Of a stretch of DNA of 64,000 nt, positions 1-13,102 are shown piece by piece; the first letter of the stretch is position 1, and each line of letters begins with the position of its first letter. The DNA is taken from assembly GCF_001247745.1 (NCBI RefSeq), contig NZ_LAIR01000002.1, positions 1,798,001 through 1,862,000 on the forward strand, read 5' to 3'. The DNA is from Luteipulveratus halotolerans (GTDB taxonomy: Bacteria; Actinomycetota; Actinomycetes; Actinomycetales; Dermatophilaceae). The notes beneath the pieces were generated by a model, which had not been told where the DNA came from, did not search any database, and saw only the letters and a list, made by a program, of their open reading frames with translations. Both the position numbers and the translations under genes were made by a program.

Positions 1-586
1 GGTCGACGCCGACCATCATCGCCACGGCGGCGATCACGATGATCAGGGTGTCGAGGTAGATGATCGTGCCGCCGATGTCGAAGACCGGCTTGGTCGGCAT
101 CATGATCACGGCCGGCTCAGCGGTGGCACCGCGCCAGGCGAAGAAGATGTTCTGGATCACGAACGACATACCGATCGCGGTGATCAGGAAGACCAGGCGC
201 GGAGCGTTGCGCCGTCGTAGTGGTCGGTAGGCGATGCGTTCGAGCAGGAAGGCCACTCCGGCCGCCGCGGCCATCGCCGCCGCACAGGCGAGGACCAGGT
301 TGAGGGCGATCGCTGCCCAGCTGAGGTTGGGCGGAGAGGCGCCGAAGCCGAGCCCGCTCAGGGTGAACACGACGGCGTACGCGCCGGTGATGAACACCTC
401 GGAGTGGGCGAAGTTCATGAGGTTGAGGACGCCGTAGACGAGGGTGTAGCCGAGGGCGACCAACGCGTAGATGGAACCGAAGGTCAGGCCGTCGATGGTG
501 GACGGCCAGAAGTCCTGGGCCAGAGCCGACCAGTCGAGCGTGATCCACGACTCGTCGGCCGCTGCGGCGGCAAGCAGGGTGTGCAC
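1..586 (-). CDS. livH: branched-chain amino acid ABC transporter permease LivH (C-terminus off the left edge)
   Basis: Inner-membrane permease of a high-affinity leucine/isoleucine/valine (or related amide) importer. About 195 codons are present; the rest lies beyond base 1. The start is GTG at 586, chosen because a perfect AGGAGG (594-600 on the complement) sits eight bases upstream. An N-terminal acidic stretch is followed by TM segments and the family hallmark NLMNFAHSEVFITGAY, then ERIAYRPLRRRNAPR and FLITAIGMSFVIQN, all typical of LivH. It follows the binding-protein gene livK on the same strand after a 78-base gap holding a hairpin. LivM and the two ATPases would be expected further left, outside the window. 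The family assignment is firm; the exact substrate is inferred. Confidence 0.93.
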   Translation of the reverse strand, partial: MHTLLAAAAADESWITLDWSALAQDFWPSTIDGLTFGSIYALVALGYTLVYGVLNLMNFAHSEVFITGAYAVVFTLSGLGFGASPPNLSWAAIALNLVLACAAAMAAAAGVAFLLERIAYRPLRRRNAPRLVFLITAIGMSFVIQNIFFAWRGATAEPAVIMMPTKPVFDIGGTIIYLDTLIIVIAAVAMMVGVD

Positions 587-615
587 GGGTGAAGCCTCCT
601 GGGCTCGGTGGAGAA

Positions 616-650
616 CGGGAGGCCCGCCCGGGTCACGGACGGGCCTCCCG
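616..650 (-). terminator. intercistronic hairpin between livK and livH
   Basis: Two perfectly complementary 11-base arms (616-626 and 640-650, CGGGAGGCCCG) enclose a 13-base loop. It starts 15 bases after the livK stop and ends about 16 bases before the livH Shine-Dalgarno. There is no U-run. Its position suggests partial termination or 3'-end protection giving more binding protein than permease, as is common in ABC importer operons; that function is inferred. Confidence 0.6.
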
Positions 651-664
651 CTGACTGCTTCAGG

Positions 665-1891
665 TCAGAGCACGCCGACCGAGACGATCTTGCCGTTGTC
701 GACGCGGTAGCCGTAGACGGGCAGCTCGGCGAGCTCACCCGTGGCGTCCCACTTGTACTTCTTGCTCAGGCCCTGGGCGTCGTAGGTCTTGACGAAGTCC
801 TTCAGCGCCGGGCGGGTCGTCTTGCCCTTGTCGATACCGCTCAGCAGCACGGTGGCGGCGTCGTAGCCCTCGACCGAGTAGGTGCCGGGCTCCTTGTTGC
901 CGGACACACCCTTGTAGGCCGTGGCGAAGTCCTTGATCAGCTCGCCCGGGATGCACGGGCAGGTGAAGTAGGCGTTCTTGGACGCGTCACCGGCGAGCTT
1001 GATGAACTGGTCGTCCTTGACACCGTCGGGCCCGATGAACGTGCCCTTGAAGCCCTTGCCGACCAGCTGCTGGTCCAGCGGTGCACCCTCGGCGAAGTAG
1101 CCGGAGTAGAAGACCGCGTCCGCCTTGGAGTTGAGGATCTTCTGGATGGTCGCCGAGAAGTCCTTCTGCTTGGTGGTCACCTTGTCGGTGCCGGCCAGCT
1201 TGTCACCGAGCGCCTTCGTGGACGTCGCCGCCAGGCCGGTGCCGTACTCGGAGTCGTCCTGGACGACGAAGACCTTCTTGGCCCCGAGCTTGTCGGCGAG
1301 CTTGCCGACGCCCGGGCCCTGGACGTTGTCGTTGCCGAGGCCACGGAAGAACGTCGTCCACCCGTTCTTGGTGAGCGCCGGGCCGGTGGCCGACGGCGTG
1401 ATGTGCACCAGGCCAGCCTGCTCGAAGATCTTGCCGGTGGCCTTGGACTCACCGGAGAACGGGAGGCCGATGACGCCGACGACGTTCTTCTCGTTGGTCA
1501 CCTGGGTGACCGGGCCGGTGGCCTTGTTGGGGTCGCCCTCGGTGTCGACCTTCTTGAAGGTGACCTGGCAGCCCGGGTTGGCCTTGTTGTGCTCGTTGAT
1601 GGCCAGCTGGACACCGTTGTAGATGTTGATGCCGAGCTGGGCGTTGTCGCCCGTCATCGCACCGACGTAGGCGATGGTCGTGCCCTTGGCGCAGGTGGCC
1701 TTGCCGTCACCGGCGGGCTTCACCGCGTCGGCCGGCACGTCGATGCTGGACTGAGCGGGCAGCTGAGTCGCAGCGGACCCACCGCCACCGCCGCTGCCCG
1801 AGCTGTCGCCGCCGCTGGTGTCGTTGGCGCAGCCTGCGAGAGTCAGCGCGAGTGCGGCAAGGGCCGCAGATGCCTTGATTGACCGGGACAC
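665..1891 (-). CDS. livK: branched-chain amino acid ABC transporter substrate-binding lipoprotein
   Basis: A 408-residue periplasmic-binding-fold protein, type I (LivJ/LivK family), which captures the amino acid outside the membrane and delivers it to LivH/LivM. The N-terminus is a lipoprotein signal: MSRSIKASAALAALALTLAG, then the lipobox cysteine at residue 21, followed by a Ser/Gly-rich tether. The mature part begins with AYVGAMTGDNAQLGINIYNG, the usual first strand and helix of LivK proteins, and contains PSATGPALT and GYDAATVLL. The GTG start at 1891 has GGAGG six bases upstream. It is first in its operon; 187 bases separate it from the ANTAR gene and should hold its promoter, though I could not pick a convincing -10. 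Confidence 0.93.
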   Translation of the reverse strand: MSRSIKASAALAALALTLAGCANDTSGGDSSGSGGGGGSAATQLPAQSSIDVPADAVKPAGDGKATCAKGTTIAYVGAMTGDNAQLGINIYNGVQLAINEHNKANPGCQVTFKKVDTEGDPNKATGPVTQVTNEKNVVGVIGLPFSGESKATGKIFEQAGLVHITPSATGPALTKNGWTTFFRGLGNDNVQGPGVGKLADKLGAKKVFVVQDDSEYGTGLAATSTKALGDKLAGTDKVTTKQKDFSATIQKILNSKADAVFYSGYFAEGAPLDQQLVGKGFKGTFIGPDGVKDDQFIKLAGDASKNAYFTCPCIPGELIKDFATAYKGVSGNKEPGTYSVEGYDAATVLLSGIDKGKTTRPALKDFVKTYDAQGLSKKYKWDATGELAELPVYGYRVDNGKIVSVGVL

Positions 1892-2078
1892 GATCAGCCT
1901 CCGTGTGTGTGGTGAAGCGGTGATGAGCTGACGGCGTCACTCCCGACCCGTCGGTCCCCTCCGCAAAGGGTCGCTCGAAACTAGCCCGCACCACACCGCC
2001 CGGAGGCGCATTCGACGCAACTGTGATGTGTCGTGACCAATCTGCCGCCTGCGACGGGGGTCACACGCACTTTGCTCC

Positions 2079-2708
2079 TTACGCGGAGTCGCCGCCCATG
2101 CCGTCGATCACGGCGTCCGCGATCTCGCGCATCCCCAGGCGCCGGTCCATCGCGGTCTTCTGGATCCAGCGGAACGCCGCTGCCTCGTCGATGTCCAGGC
2201 GCTTCATCAGGATGCCCTTGGCCCGATCGAGGCGCTTGCGCGTCTCCAGCCGCTCCCCCAGGCCGGCGACCTCCTGGCGCAGCAGCTCGCGCTCGGACCA
2301 GCGCGCTGTGGCCACCGCGATCGCCGGGCGCAGGTCATCGAGGGTGAACGGCTTGAGCACGTAGGCCATGACCCCGGCGTCGCTCGCGCGCTCGACGAGG
2401 TCCTTATCGCTGAAGGCCGTGAGCATGACGATCGGCGCGAGCGACTCCGAGCCGATCTGGTCGGCGGCCGAGATCCCGTCGAGGACGGGCATCTTGACGT
2501 CCATGACGATCAGGTCGGGCCGCAGCTCGCGGGCCTTGGCCACGGCCTGCTCGCCGTCGCCGACCTCGGCGACGACGTCGTACCCGGCCTCCCCCAGCAT
2601 CTCGGCCAGGTCCATCCGGATGAGGGCCTCGTCCTCGGCGACCAGCACGCGCAGGCGCTCGCCCGGGGTCGTGCTGTCGACGGTGTGCTCGTTGCTGCTC
2701 TCGGTCAC
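2079..2708 (-). CDS. ANTAR-domain response regulator (PdtaR-like)
   Basis: A 209-residue two-domain regulator. Residues about 18-135 form a receiver domain: acidic pair in EDEAL (25-26), phospho-acceptor Asp70 in VMDVKMP, Thr97 in MLTAF, Lys119 in LKPF. Residues about 140-200 form an ANTAR RNA-binding domain (LETRKRLDRAKGILMKR, then DEAAAFRWIQKTAMD). Members such as PdtaR act by binding paired-hexaloop RNA and preventing transcription termination, in response to a partner histidine kinase. No kinase gene is adjacent, so the partner must be elsewhere. It is transcribed alone, ending in TAA at 2079 upstream of livK. Its nearest divergent neighbour is the 2H-like gene at 2793. Confidence 0.93.
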   Translation of the reverse strand: MTESSNEHTVDSTTPGERLRVLVAEDEALIRMDLAEMLGEAGYDVVAEVGDGEQAVAKARELRPDLIVMDVKMPVLDGISAADQIGSESLAPIVMLTAFSDKDLVERASDAGVMAYVLKPFTLDDLRPAIAVATARWSERELLRQEVAGLGERLETRKRLDRAKGILMKRLDIDEAAAFRWIQKTAMDRRLGMREIADAVIDGMGGDSA

Positions 2709-2792
2709 CCGCTCACCCTACCGACGCGTAGCCCAGCGGCGGCGCGTGCGTCGTACGGCCCGGGACGCGTGCTCGCGTGTGAGGATGCCGCG

Positions 2793-3476
2793 GTGCCCAG
2801 CCCTTTCGATGCCCTGTTCGAGCGCTCCGCCCCTCTGGCCCAGGCCGGTGATCACCGCCGCGATGTCGTGCCCGAGGAGAACGGCCGCTGGCCGATCAGC
2901 CTCGTCGTCGACCAGCCTCCGGAGCTGACCTGCGCTCTGCGACCACTCACCGACGCCGCGCGCACGCTCGTCGGGCCCGGCCACTTCGTGACCGGTCATC
3001 CCGAGGCCGCGCACATCACGCTGCGGGCCTTGGAGCCGCGGCGGGCCGCCACTCGCAAGGAAGACGCGTTCGTACGCCGGTGCGCGGCAGCCCTCGAACG
3101 CGCGGTCAGTCGCACTCCCCCGCCGACGTTCACCCTGACCGGTGTGACGCTCACCGCGATCTCGGTGATGGCTCAGCTCGAGGCCGTCGACGGCTGGCCG
3201 CTGATGGAGGCGGTCGAGGACGAGCTCGGCGACGACGCGTCGTACGAACGAGACCTCGGGCTGACGCGAGACATCTTCTACACCAACGTGATTCACCTGG
3301 CCGACGACATCGCCGACCCCGCCGGGCTGGTGTCGTGGGTGCGCGCGAACCGCCGCATCGAGCCGGTGACGTTCACGGCCCGCAGCGCCTCGCTCGTGAC
3401 GTTCGACCACGCGGTGGTGGACGGTGAGCAGATGATCCGGATGGACCGCTGGTACACATTCCCGTTCGCCGGGTGA
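2793..3476 (+). CDS. 2H-phosphoesterase-like (2'-5' RNA ligase superfamily) protein
   Basis: A 228-residue protein. I start it at GTG 2793 because GAGGA lies seven bases upstream; a longer reading frame reaches back into the divergent ANTAR gene and has no ribosome site. One clear H-x-T motif (AAHITLRALEP) lies in the N-terminal third, followed by a segment shaped like the family core (FTLTGVTLTAISVMAQ). The expected second motif looks decayed: the segment FYTNVIHLAD offers HLA rather than HxT. Family members act on cyclic phosphates or 2'-5' bonds in RNA or nucleotides. A single intact motif raises the possibility of a binding protein instead of an enzyme. A tRNA gene begins 56 bases downstream on the same strand. 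Confidence 0.5.
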   Translation: MPSPFDALFERSAPLAQAGDHRRDVVPEENGRWPISLVVDQPPELTCALRPLTDAARTLVGPGHFVTGHPEAAHITLRALEPRRAATRKEDAFVRRCAAALERAVSRTPPPTFTLTGVTLTAISVMAQLEAVDGWPLMEAVEDELGDDASYERDLGLTRDIFYTNVIHLADDIADPAGLVSWVRANRRIEPVTFTARSASLVTFDHAVVDGEQMIRMDRWYTFPFAG

Positions 3477-3532
3477 AAGCCATTGCGGTTGGGAACAGGC
3501 CTCCTGCATCGGCTACGGTGTCCATCGCGCAA

Positions 3533-3609
3533 GCCCCGGTATTCCAACTGGCAGAGAAGGCGGCCTCAAACTCCGCACAGTGTGGGTTCGAATCCCACCC
3601 GGGGCACCA
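3533..3609 (+). tRNA. tRNA with anticodon CAA (leucine codon UUG), class-I shape
   Basis: Seventy-seven bases fold as a cloverleaf: a perfect 7-bp acceptor (GCCCCGG with CCGGGGC), a short D arm with loop CAACTGGCAGA, an anticodon loop CTCAAAC (CAA at 3567-3569), a five-base variable region ACAGT, a perfect 5-bp T stem with loop TTCGAAT, discriminator A and an encoded CCA. The anticodon reads UUG, and the D-loop resembles leucine tRNAs. A bacterial leucine tRNA should have a long variable arm, which is absent here. The anticodon stem closes with a C-U mismatch and the D stem has only 3 bp. The gene is well supported; its charging identity is not. Confidence 0.8.
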
Positions 3610-3756
3610 CCACATCCGCGACAGGTGTCGGGCAGCACGAACAGCCACGTCCATGGCCCTGTCTACATCTGTCCGCGGTGGCAGTTCACCAACCACTCCG
3701 AACAGACCATCGAAGGGGTGCACCGCCGCGCTCGCCGCACTCGTCGGGATGAAGAC

Positions 3757-5214
3757 CTAGGGCCGGTCGAGCTCCTGGTAGGCGGGTGCGACCTGGTTCT
3801 TGGCATCGCCCATCTGGTGCACGCGCAGCGCGTTGGTCGAGCCCGGGATGCCGGGAGGCGAACCCGCCACGATGACCACGGTCTCGCCCTCGGCGCAGCG
3901 CTTCGAGGACAGCAGGGTCTCGTCGACCTGCGCCGCCATCTGGTCGGTGTGCTTGACCTGCGGCATCAGGAACGTCTCGACACCCCACACCAGAGCGAGC
4001 TGAGACCTCGTCGCCTGGTTGGGCGTGAACGCCAGCATCGGTCGCTTGCTGCGGATGCGCGCCATGCGCAGCGCCGAGTCGCCGGTCGTCGTGAAGGTGA
4101 CCAGGTACTTCACATCGAGCAGGTCACCGATCTCGGCCGCCGCTGCGGTGACCGCGCCGCCCTTGGTGTGGGGGCGCGTACCGAGGTCAGGAATGCGCTC
4201 GAGGCCGTGCTCCTCTGTGCTCTCGATGATGCGGGCCATCGTGCGCACGGCGTCGATCGGCCAGGCACCCACACTCGTCTCGCCGGACAGCATGATCGCG
4301 TCGGCGCCATCGAGCACGGCGTTGGCGCAGTCGGACGCCTCCGCCCGCGTCGGGCGGGAGTTCTCGATCATCGACTCAAGCACCTGCGTCGCGACGATGA
4401 CCGGCTTGGCGTCACGACGAGCCAGCTCGACCGCGCGCTTCTGCACGATCGGGACGTCCTCCAGCGGCATCTCGACGCCCAGGTCACCGCGGGCGACCAT
4501 GATGCCGTCGAAGGCGTCGACGATCTCGGCGAGGTTGTCGACGGCCTGCGGCTTCTCGATCTTGGCGATGACCGGCAGCCGTCCGTTGCCGACCTCGTCC
4601 ATGATCTCGTGCACGCGGTCGATGTCGGAGGCACTGCGGACGAAGGACAGGGCGATGAGGTCGGCACGCAGCGTGAGCGCCCAGCGCAGGTCCTCCTCGT
4701 CCTTGTCCGACAACGCCGGCACACTGACCGCGACGCCCGGCAGGTTGATGCCCTTGTGGTCCGAGACGACACCGCCCTCGACCACCTCGGTCACCACGTC
4801 GGTGTCGGTGACCTCGATCGCGCGCAGCTCGACCTTGCCGTCGTCGATCAGCAGCCGGTCGCCGGGGTGGACGTCGCCGGGCAGCCCCCGGTAAGTGGTC
4901 GACACGCGCTCCTGGTCGCCCTCGACGTCATCGACCGTGATGGTGAAGCGGTCCCCGTTGCTGAGCGTGACCGGACCGCCCGCGAAGGTGCCGGTACGGA
5001 TCTTGGGCCCCTGCAGGTCCACGAGTACGCCGACCGCACGGCCGGTCTCGTCGGACGCCCGCCGCACGTTGGCGTAGACCTCTTCGTGGACGTCGTGTGT
5101 GCCGTGCGACAGGTTGAGCCGGGCCACATCCATACCGGCGGCGACCAGCTCGTGCACGCGCTGCGGTGTCGAGGTGGCGGGTCCGAGAGTGGCAACGATC
5201 TTGGCACGACGCAT
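3757..5214 (-). CDS. pyk: pyruvate kinase
   Basis: A 485-residue enzyme converting phosphoenolpyruvate and ADP to pyruvate and ATP, the last step of glycolysis. Key landmarks are RRAKIVATLGPAT at the N-terminus, LNLSHGTH, LVDLQGPKIRTG, the catalytic-lysine signature PVIAKIEKPQAV, and MVARGDLGVEMP with the metal ligands. The C-terminal third carries the usual effector domain. The length is normal for the family. It is a single-gene unit downstream of the gltBD terminator. No Shine-Dalgarno precedes the ATG, and a TANNNT hexamer sits so close that the mRNA is probably leaderless (see 5221-5226). Confidence 0.97.
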   Translation of the reverse strand: MRRAKIVATLGPATSTPQRVHELVAAGMDVARLNLSHGTHDVHEEVYANVRRASDETGRAVGVLVDLQGPKIRTGTFAGGPVTLSNGDRFTITVDDVEGDQERVSTTYRGLPGDVHPGDRLLIDDGKVELRAIEVTDTDVVTEVVEGGVVSDHKGINLPGVAVSVPALSDKDEEDLRWALTLRADLIALSFVRSASDIDRVHEIMDEVGNGRLPVIAKIEKPQAVDNLAEIVDAFDGIMVARGDLGVEMPLEDVPIVQKRAVELARRDAKPVIVATQVLESMIENSRPTRAEASDCANAVLDGADAIMLSGETSVGAWPIDAVRTMARIIESTEEHGLERIPDLGTRPHTKGGAVTAAAAEIGDLLDVKYLVTFTTTGDSALRMARIRSKRPMLAFTPNQATRSQLALVWGVETFLMPQVKHTDQMAAQVDETLLSSKRCAEGETVVIVAGSPPGIPGSTNALRVHQMGDAKNQVAPAYQELDRP

Positions 5215-5220
5215 AAGCCA

Positions 5221-5226
5221 ACACTA
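5221..5226 (-). promoter_or_regulatory. candidate -10 element (TAGTGT) of a leaderless pyk transcript
   Basis: TAGTGT fits the actinobacterial TANNNT -10 consensus and ends six bases before the pyk ATG at 5214. Initiation would fall on or next to the start codon. No ribosome-binding sequence lies in between. I see no good -35 at the expected spacing. Confidence 0.45.
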
Positions 5227-5236
5227 TCGAACAGAA

Positions 5237-5271
5237 CCGCCCATACGCCGGGGCATCCGGCGTACGGGCGG
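5237..5271 (-). terminator. terminator downstream of gltBD
   Basis: A 15-bp stem with one mismatch (5237-5251 against 5257-5271) and a five-base loop, 36 bases past the gltD stop. On the transcribed strand it is followed by the T-rich stretch TTCTGTTCGATAGTGTT, so it has the layout of an intrinsic terminator. It separates gltBD from pyk. Confidence 0.75.
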
Positions 5272-5307
5272 GTAACTGTCAGCAGCCCTGCGCGGGCGGC
5301 TGGATGA

Positions 5308-6757
5308 CTAGACCGTGAGCGGCCGATCGGTCGGTCGGATCGGCGCGGGCAGTACCGAAGAGCCCGTCAGGTAGGCGTCGACGCCCTTGGCCGCAGAACG
5401 GCCTTCGGCGATCGCCCAGACGATGAGCGACTGCCCTCGACCGGCGTCACCGGCCACGAACACACCGGGCTCGGACGTCATGAACGCTGCATCGCGGGCG
5501 ATGTTGGACCGCTCGTCCGTCTCGAGGCCGAGCTGCTCGATGAGACCTTCCTGCTCCGGACCGAGGAAGCCCATGGCGAGCAGGACCAGCTGGGCCGGGA
5601 TCTCGCGCTCGGTGCCCTCGACCTCCTCGAAGCCCTTCTCGCCCATCCGCACCTCGACCAGACGCAGTGCCCGGACGTTGCCGTCCTCGTCGCCGAGGAT
5701 CTCCTTGGTGCTCGTGGCGTAGACCCGCTCGCCGCCCTCCTCGTGCGCGCTCGCCACACGGAAGAGCATCGGGTAGGTCGGCCAGGGCTGGTGGGCCGGG
5801 CGGTCCTGCGTCGGCTGGGGCATGATCTCCAGCTGGGTGATCGACCGCGCGCCCTGCCGGATGGACGTGCCGAGGCAGTCCGCACCGGTGTCACCGCCGC
5901 CGATGATCACGACGTCCTTGTCGGTCGCCACGACCTGGTCCTCGACGGTCTCACCGAGGGCGACCCGGTTGGCGTCGGGCAGGAAGTCCATCGCCTGGAC
6001 GATGCCGCCGAGCTCACGGCCGGGCACCGGCAGGTCACGCGGCACGGTCGCGCCCATCGCCAGGACGACGGCGTCGTACCGCTCCTTCAGCTGGGCACCG
6101 GTGATGTCGTCGCCGACGCTGCGGTTGCAGCGGAAGCGGGTCCCCTCGGCCGTCATCTGCTCGATGCGGCGGTCGAGAACCGACTTCTCCATCTTGAACT
6201 CGGGGATGCCGTAGCGCAGGAGACCACCAGGCTTGTCGGCCTTCTCGTAGACCGCCACGGTGTGACCCGCGCGCGTCAGCTGCTGCGCGGCGGCCAGGCC
6301 CGCCGGGCCCGAGCCGATCACGGCCACGGTCTTGTTGGTCAGCCGTGCCGGCGGCTGCGGGTCGACGCCGCCGCGCGAGAAGGCCTCCTCGATGGTGGTC
6401 AGCTCGACCTGCTTGATCGTCACGGCGGGCTGGCTGATGCCGAGCACGCACGCGGTCTCGCACGGTGCCGGGCACAGCCGCCCGGTGAACTCCGGGAAGT
6501 TGTTGGTCGCGTGCAACCGCTCGATCGCGTCGGCCCAGTCGCCCCGGTAGGCGAGGTCGTTCCACTCCGGGATCAGATTGCCCAGCGGACAACCGTTGTG
6601 GCAGAAGGGAATTCCACAGTCCATGCAGCGACCGGCCTGGCGCTGCAGCTGGCCGAGCTCCTGCTCCTCGTAGACCTCGCGCCAGTCCTTGATCCGGACC
6701 GGCACGGGCCGACGAGCAGGCAGCTCGCGCTCACGCGTCGTCAAGAATCCACGGGGG

Positions 6758-6765
<8 letters not shown>
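5308..6765 (-). CDS. gltD: glutamate synthase (NADPH) small subunit
   Basis: A 485-residue FAD/iron-sulfur oxidoreductase that passes electrons from NAD(P)H to the large subunit for reductive transfer of glutamine amide nitrogen to 2-oxoglutarate. The N-terminal cysteine cluster [17 protein letters not shown] and CPAPCETAC ligate [4Fe-4S] centres. [13 protein letters not shown] is the FAD Rossmann motif, [11 protein letters not shown] the NAD(P)H-binding motif, and [11 protein letters not shown] the C-terminal FAD site. I start at GTG 6765, giving the normal family length: it overlaps the gltB stop by eight bases and has GGAGG upstream. An open frame continues 119 codons further but only into gltB. 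Confidence 0.96.
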
Positions 6766-11296
<4,531 letters not shown>

Positions 11297-11398
11297 CGTC
11301 GACTCACCGTCCTGTCATCGTCGGGACGCCTGCGCTGAACAAGGCGTCGGGCAGAAGATCCAAGCGGGACGGCGTTGGCCAGCGTGGTCAGTCACAAC

Positions 11399-11427
11399 AC
11401 TTTATCGGCGGCTGCGTCGTTTCACAA
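11399..11427 (-). promoter_or_regulatory. promoter of gltBD
   Basis: TTGTGA (11422-11427) and TAAAGT (11399-11404) are separated by 17 bases, matching an actinobacterial housekeeping promoter. It predicts a 5' leader of about 95 bases before the gltB ATG. A second TTGTGA copy lies just downstream (11392-11397) and could be an operator half-site; that is inference. Confidence 0.5.
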
Positions 11428-11435
11428 CATGGACG

Positions 11436-12302
11436 CTACGTCTCAGATGTCGAGACAGCGTCGCGCGCGGCGACGGTCCCGTCCGGGGAGCGCCGGCCAC
11501 ACCAGACGAACATCGCCAGCCCGCCCAGGAACACGGCGATGCAGACCCACACGTTGACGCGGAGTCCGAGCACGTGGTTGGCCGGGTCGCTGCGCATCAG
11601 CTCGAACACGATGCGGCCGATCGGGTACAGCATCACGTAGAGCGAGAACGAGCGACCACGTCCCAGTCCGCGGCGACGGTCGAGCAGCACCACGACCAGC
11701 GCGATGAGCAGGCACCACAGCGACTCGTACAGGAACGTCGGGTGGAACGGGCCGCCGGGGACGAGTACGGCGTCGCCCGCGGCGTTGCGGACGGCCTGGC
11801 CGTTGTCCCACTGGTGGATCTCCAGAGCCCAGGGCACGTCGGTGTGCCGCCCGTAGAGCTCGTTGTTGAAGTAGTTGCCCCACCGGCCCATCGCCTGCGC
11901 GACCGCGACACCGGGAGCAGCGGCGTCGGCGTAGTCGAGGAACGCGATGCCGTGGCGCCGGCAGCCGATCCAGGCACCCAGCGCGCCGAGGGCGACCGCA
12001 CCCCAGATGCCGAGCCCGCCGTGCCAGATCTTGAGCGCGTCGACGGGTCGCCCGTGCTCACCGAAGTACGGCTGTGGCGTGGTGATGACGTGGTAGAGCC
12101 GACCGCCGACGATGCCGAACGGAACTGCCCAGTACGCCACGGTGAGCGCGTCATCGACCTGGTGGCCGCGCTGGACCAGCCGACGTCCGCAGATCCAGAT
12201 CGCCACCGCGATGCCGGCGAGGATGCACATCGCGTAGGCACGCAACGGGAACGGGCCGAGGTCCCAGACTCCGGAGGTCGGGCTCGGGATGGAGGTGATC
12301 AC
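11436..12302 (-). CDS. lgt: prolipoprotein diacylglyceryl transferase
   Basis: A 288-residue integral membrane enzyme that adds diacylglycerol from phosphatidylglycerol to the lipobox cysteine of prolipoproteins (such as the LivK precursor here). Visible landmarks: LRAYAMCILAG in the first TM, GGRLYHV, WHGGLGIWG, the signature AQAMGRWGNYFNNELYG, HPTFLYESLWC and a late YPIGRIVFELMR. Several TM segments span the protein. The GTG start at 12302 overlaps the stop of the DsbA-like gene as GTGA. It is the last gene of the his-trp-lgt run, and the order trpA...lgt is common in actinobacteria. Confidence 0.96.
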   Translation of the reverse strand: MITSIPSPTSGVWDLGPFPLRAYAMCILAGIAVAIWICGRRLVQRGHQVDDALTVAYWAVPFGIVGGRLYHVITTPQPYFGEHGRPVDALKIWHGGLGIWGAVALGALGAWIGCRRHGIAFLDYADAAAPGVAVAQAMGRWGNYFNNELYGRHTDVPWALEIHQWDNGQAVRNAAGDAVLVPGGPFHPTFLYESLWCLLIALVVVLLDRRRGLGRGRSFSLYVMLYPIGRIVFELMRSDPANHVLGLRVNVWVCIAVFLGGLAMFVWCGRRSPDGTVAARDAVSTSET

Positions 12303-13057
12303 TGGCCCTGGGCCGCCTTCAGCACGGCCGGGAACGAGCCCTTCTGCTGCATCAGCTGAGCCATCTGCTCCTCCGACAGCGCGGTGCCGTCGATCTTGAC
12401 GGTGGGTGTGCCGTTGACCCCGTCGTCGTTGGAACGCTTCTCGGTGTCCTTCACGTAGTCGTCGTAGGTGCCCTTGTCGACGCACTGCGTGAACGTCGTC
12501 AGCTGCTGCCCCGTGATGCCGGCGTCAGCCGCGAACGTCTTCTTGAGCTGGTCGTCGGTGTAGCCCTGGCCCTCCTTGGCGGGCTGACCGGCGAACACGG
12601 CTTTGTGGTACTCGGCGAACTTGCCGGCATCAGCGGCGCAGAAGGCGGCGTTGGCCGAGCGCTTGGAGGAGTCGTTGCCGAGGTTGTCGTCGAGGAACGA
12701 CATCATGTGCGACACGAGCTTGATGTCACCGCGCTGCGCGAGCTCGTGGATCGATGCACCGTTGGCCTTCTCGAGCTCGTTGCAGATCGGGCACTGGAAG
12801 TCCTCGTAGATGTCGACCACCGGGACACCGGGCTTGGCCTTGCCGGGGTACATCACGACGCCGTTGCCCTCGGACTGCGAGGTCTGGGGCCCGGAGGCAT
12901 CGAGCTTGCCGAACGGGTTGGCCGAGATCAGGAAGGTCGCGCCCGCGACGATGACGACCACCACGGCGATCACCGTGGCGATCAGCGCCCTGGGCGGGCC
13001 GTCCTTGGGCTTGGTCGCAGCGAGCTTTTCCGAGGCGTCAGGGCGAGGCATGCCCAC
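12299..13057 (-). CDS. DsbA-family thioredoxin-fold protein, membrane-anchored
   Basis: A 252-residue single-pass membrane protein: short cytoplasmic N-terminus, one TM (about 24-45), then an extracytoplasmic thioredoxin-like domain. The redox motif CPIC is at 89-92 in YEDFQCPICNELEK, and the cis-proline loop is NGTPTV near 220. Such proteins form or isomerise disulfides in exported proteins. Either GTG 13057 or ATG 13051 could start it; GGGAGA lies just upstream. It sits between a MauE/DoxX membrane protein and lgt. The pairing with MauE suggests a joint thiol-redox task, which is inferred. Confidence 0.88.
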   Translation of the reverse strand: MGMPRPDASEKLAATKPKDGPPRALIATVIAVVVVIVAGATFLISANPFGKLDASGPQTSQSEGNGVVMYPGKAKPGVPVVDIYEDFQCPICNELEKANGASIHELAQRGDIKLVSHMMSFLDDNLGNDSSKRSANAAFCAADAGKFAEYHKAVFAGQPAKEGQGYTDDQLKKTFAADAGITGQQLTTFTQCVDKGTYDDYVKDTEKRSNDDGVNGTPTVKIDGTALSEEQMAQLMQQKGSFPAVLKAAQGQ

Positions 13058-13102
13058 AGTGTCTCCCGCAGCCCTGAGCCCGCGCAGCGGGGTCGGACGA
13101 TC

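Noticed and set aside
3533..3609. The tRNA as an integration (att) site of a mobile element
   Set aside because: I noticed no second copy of the tRNA 3' end in the window, and no integrase gene; pyk follows directly.
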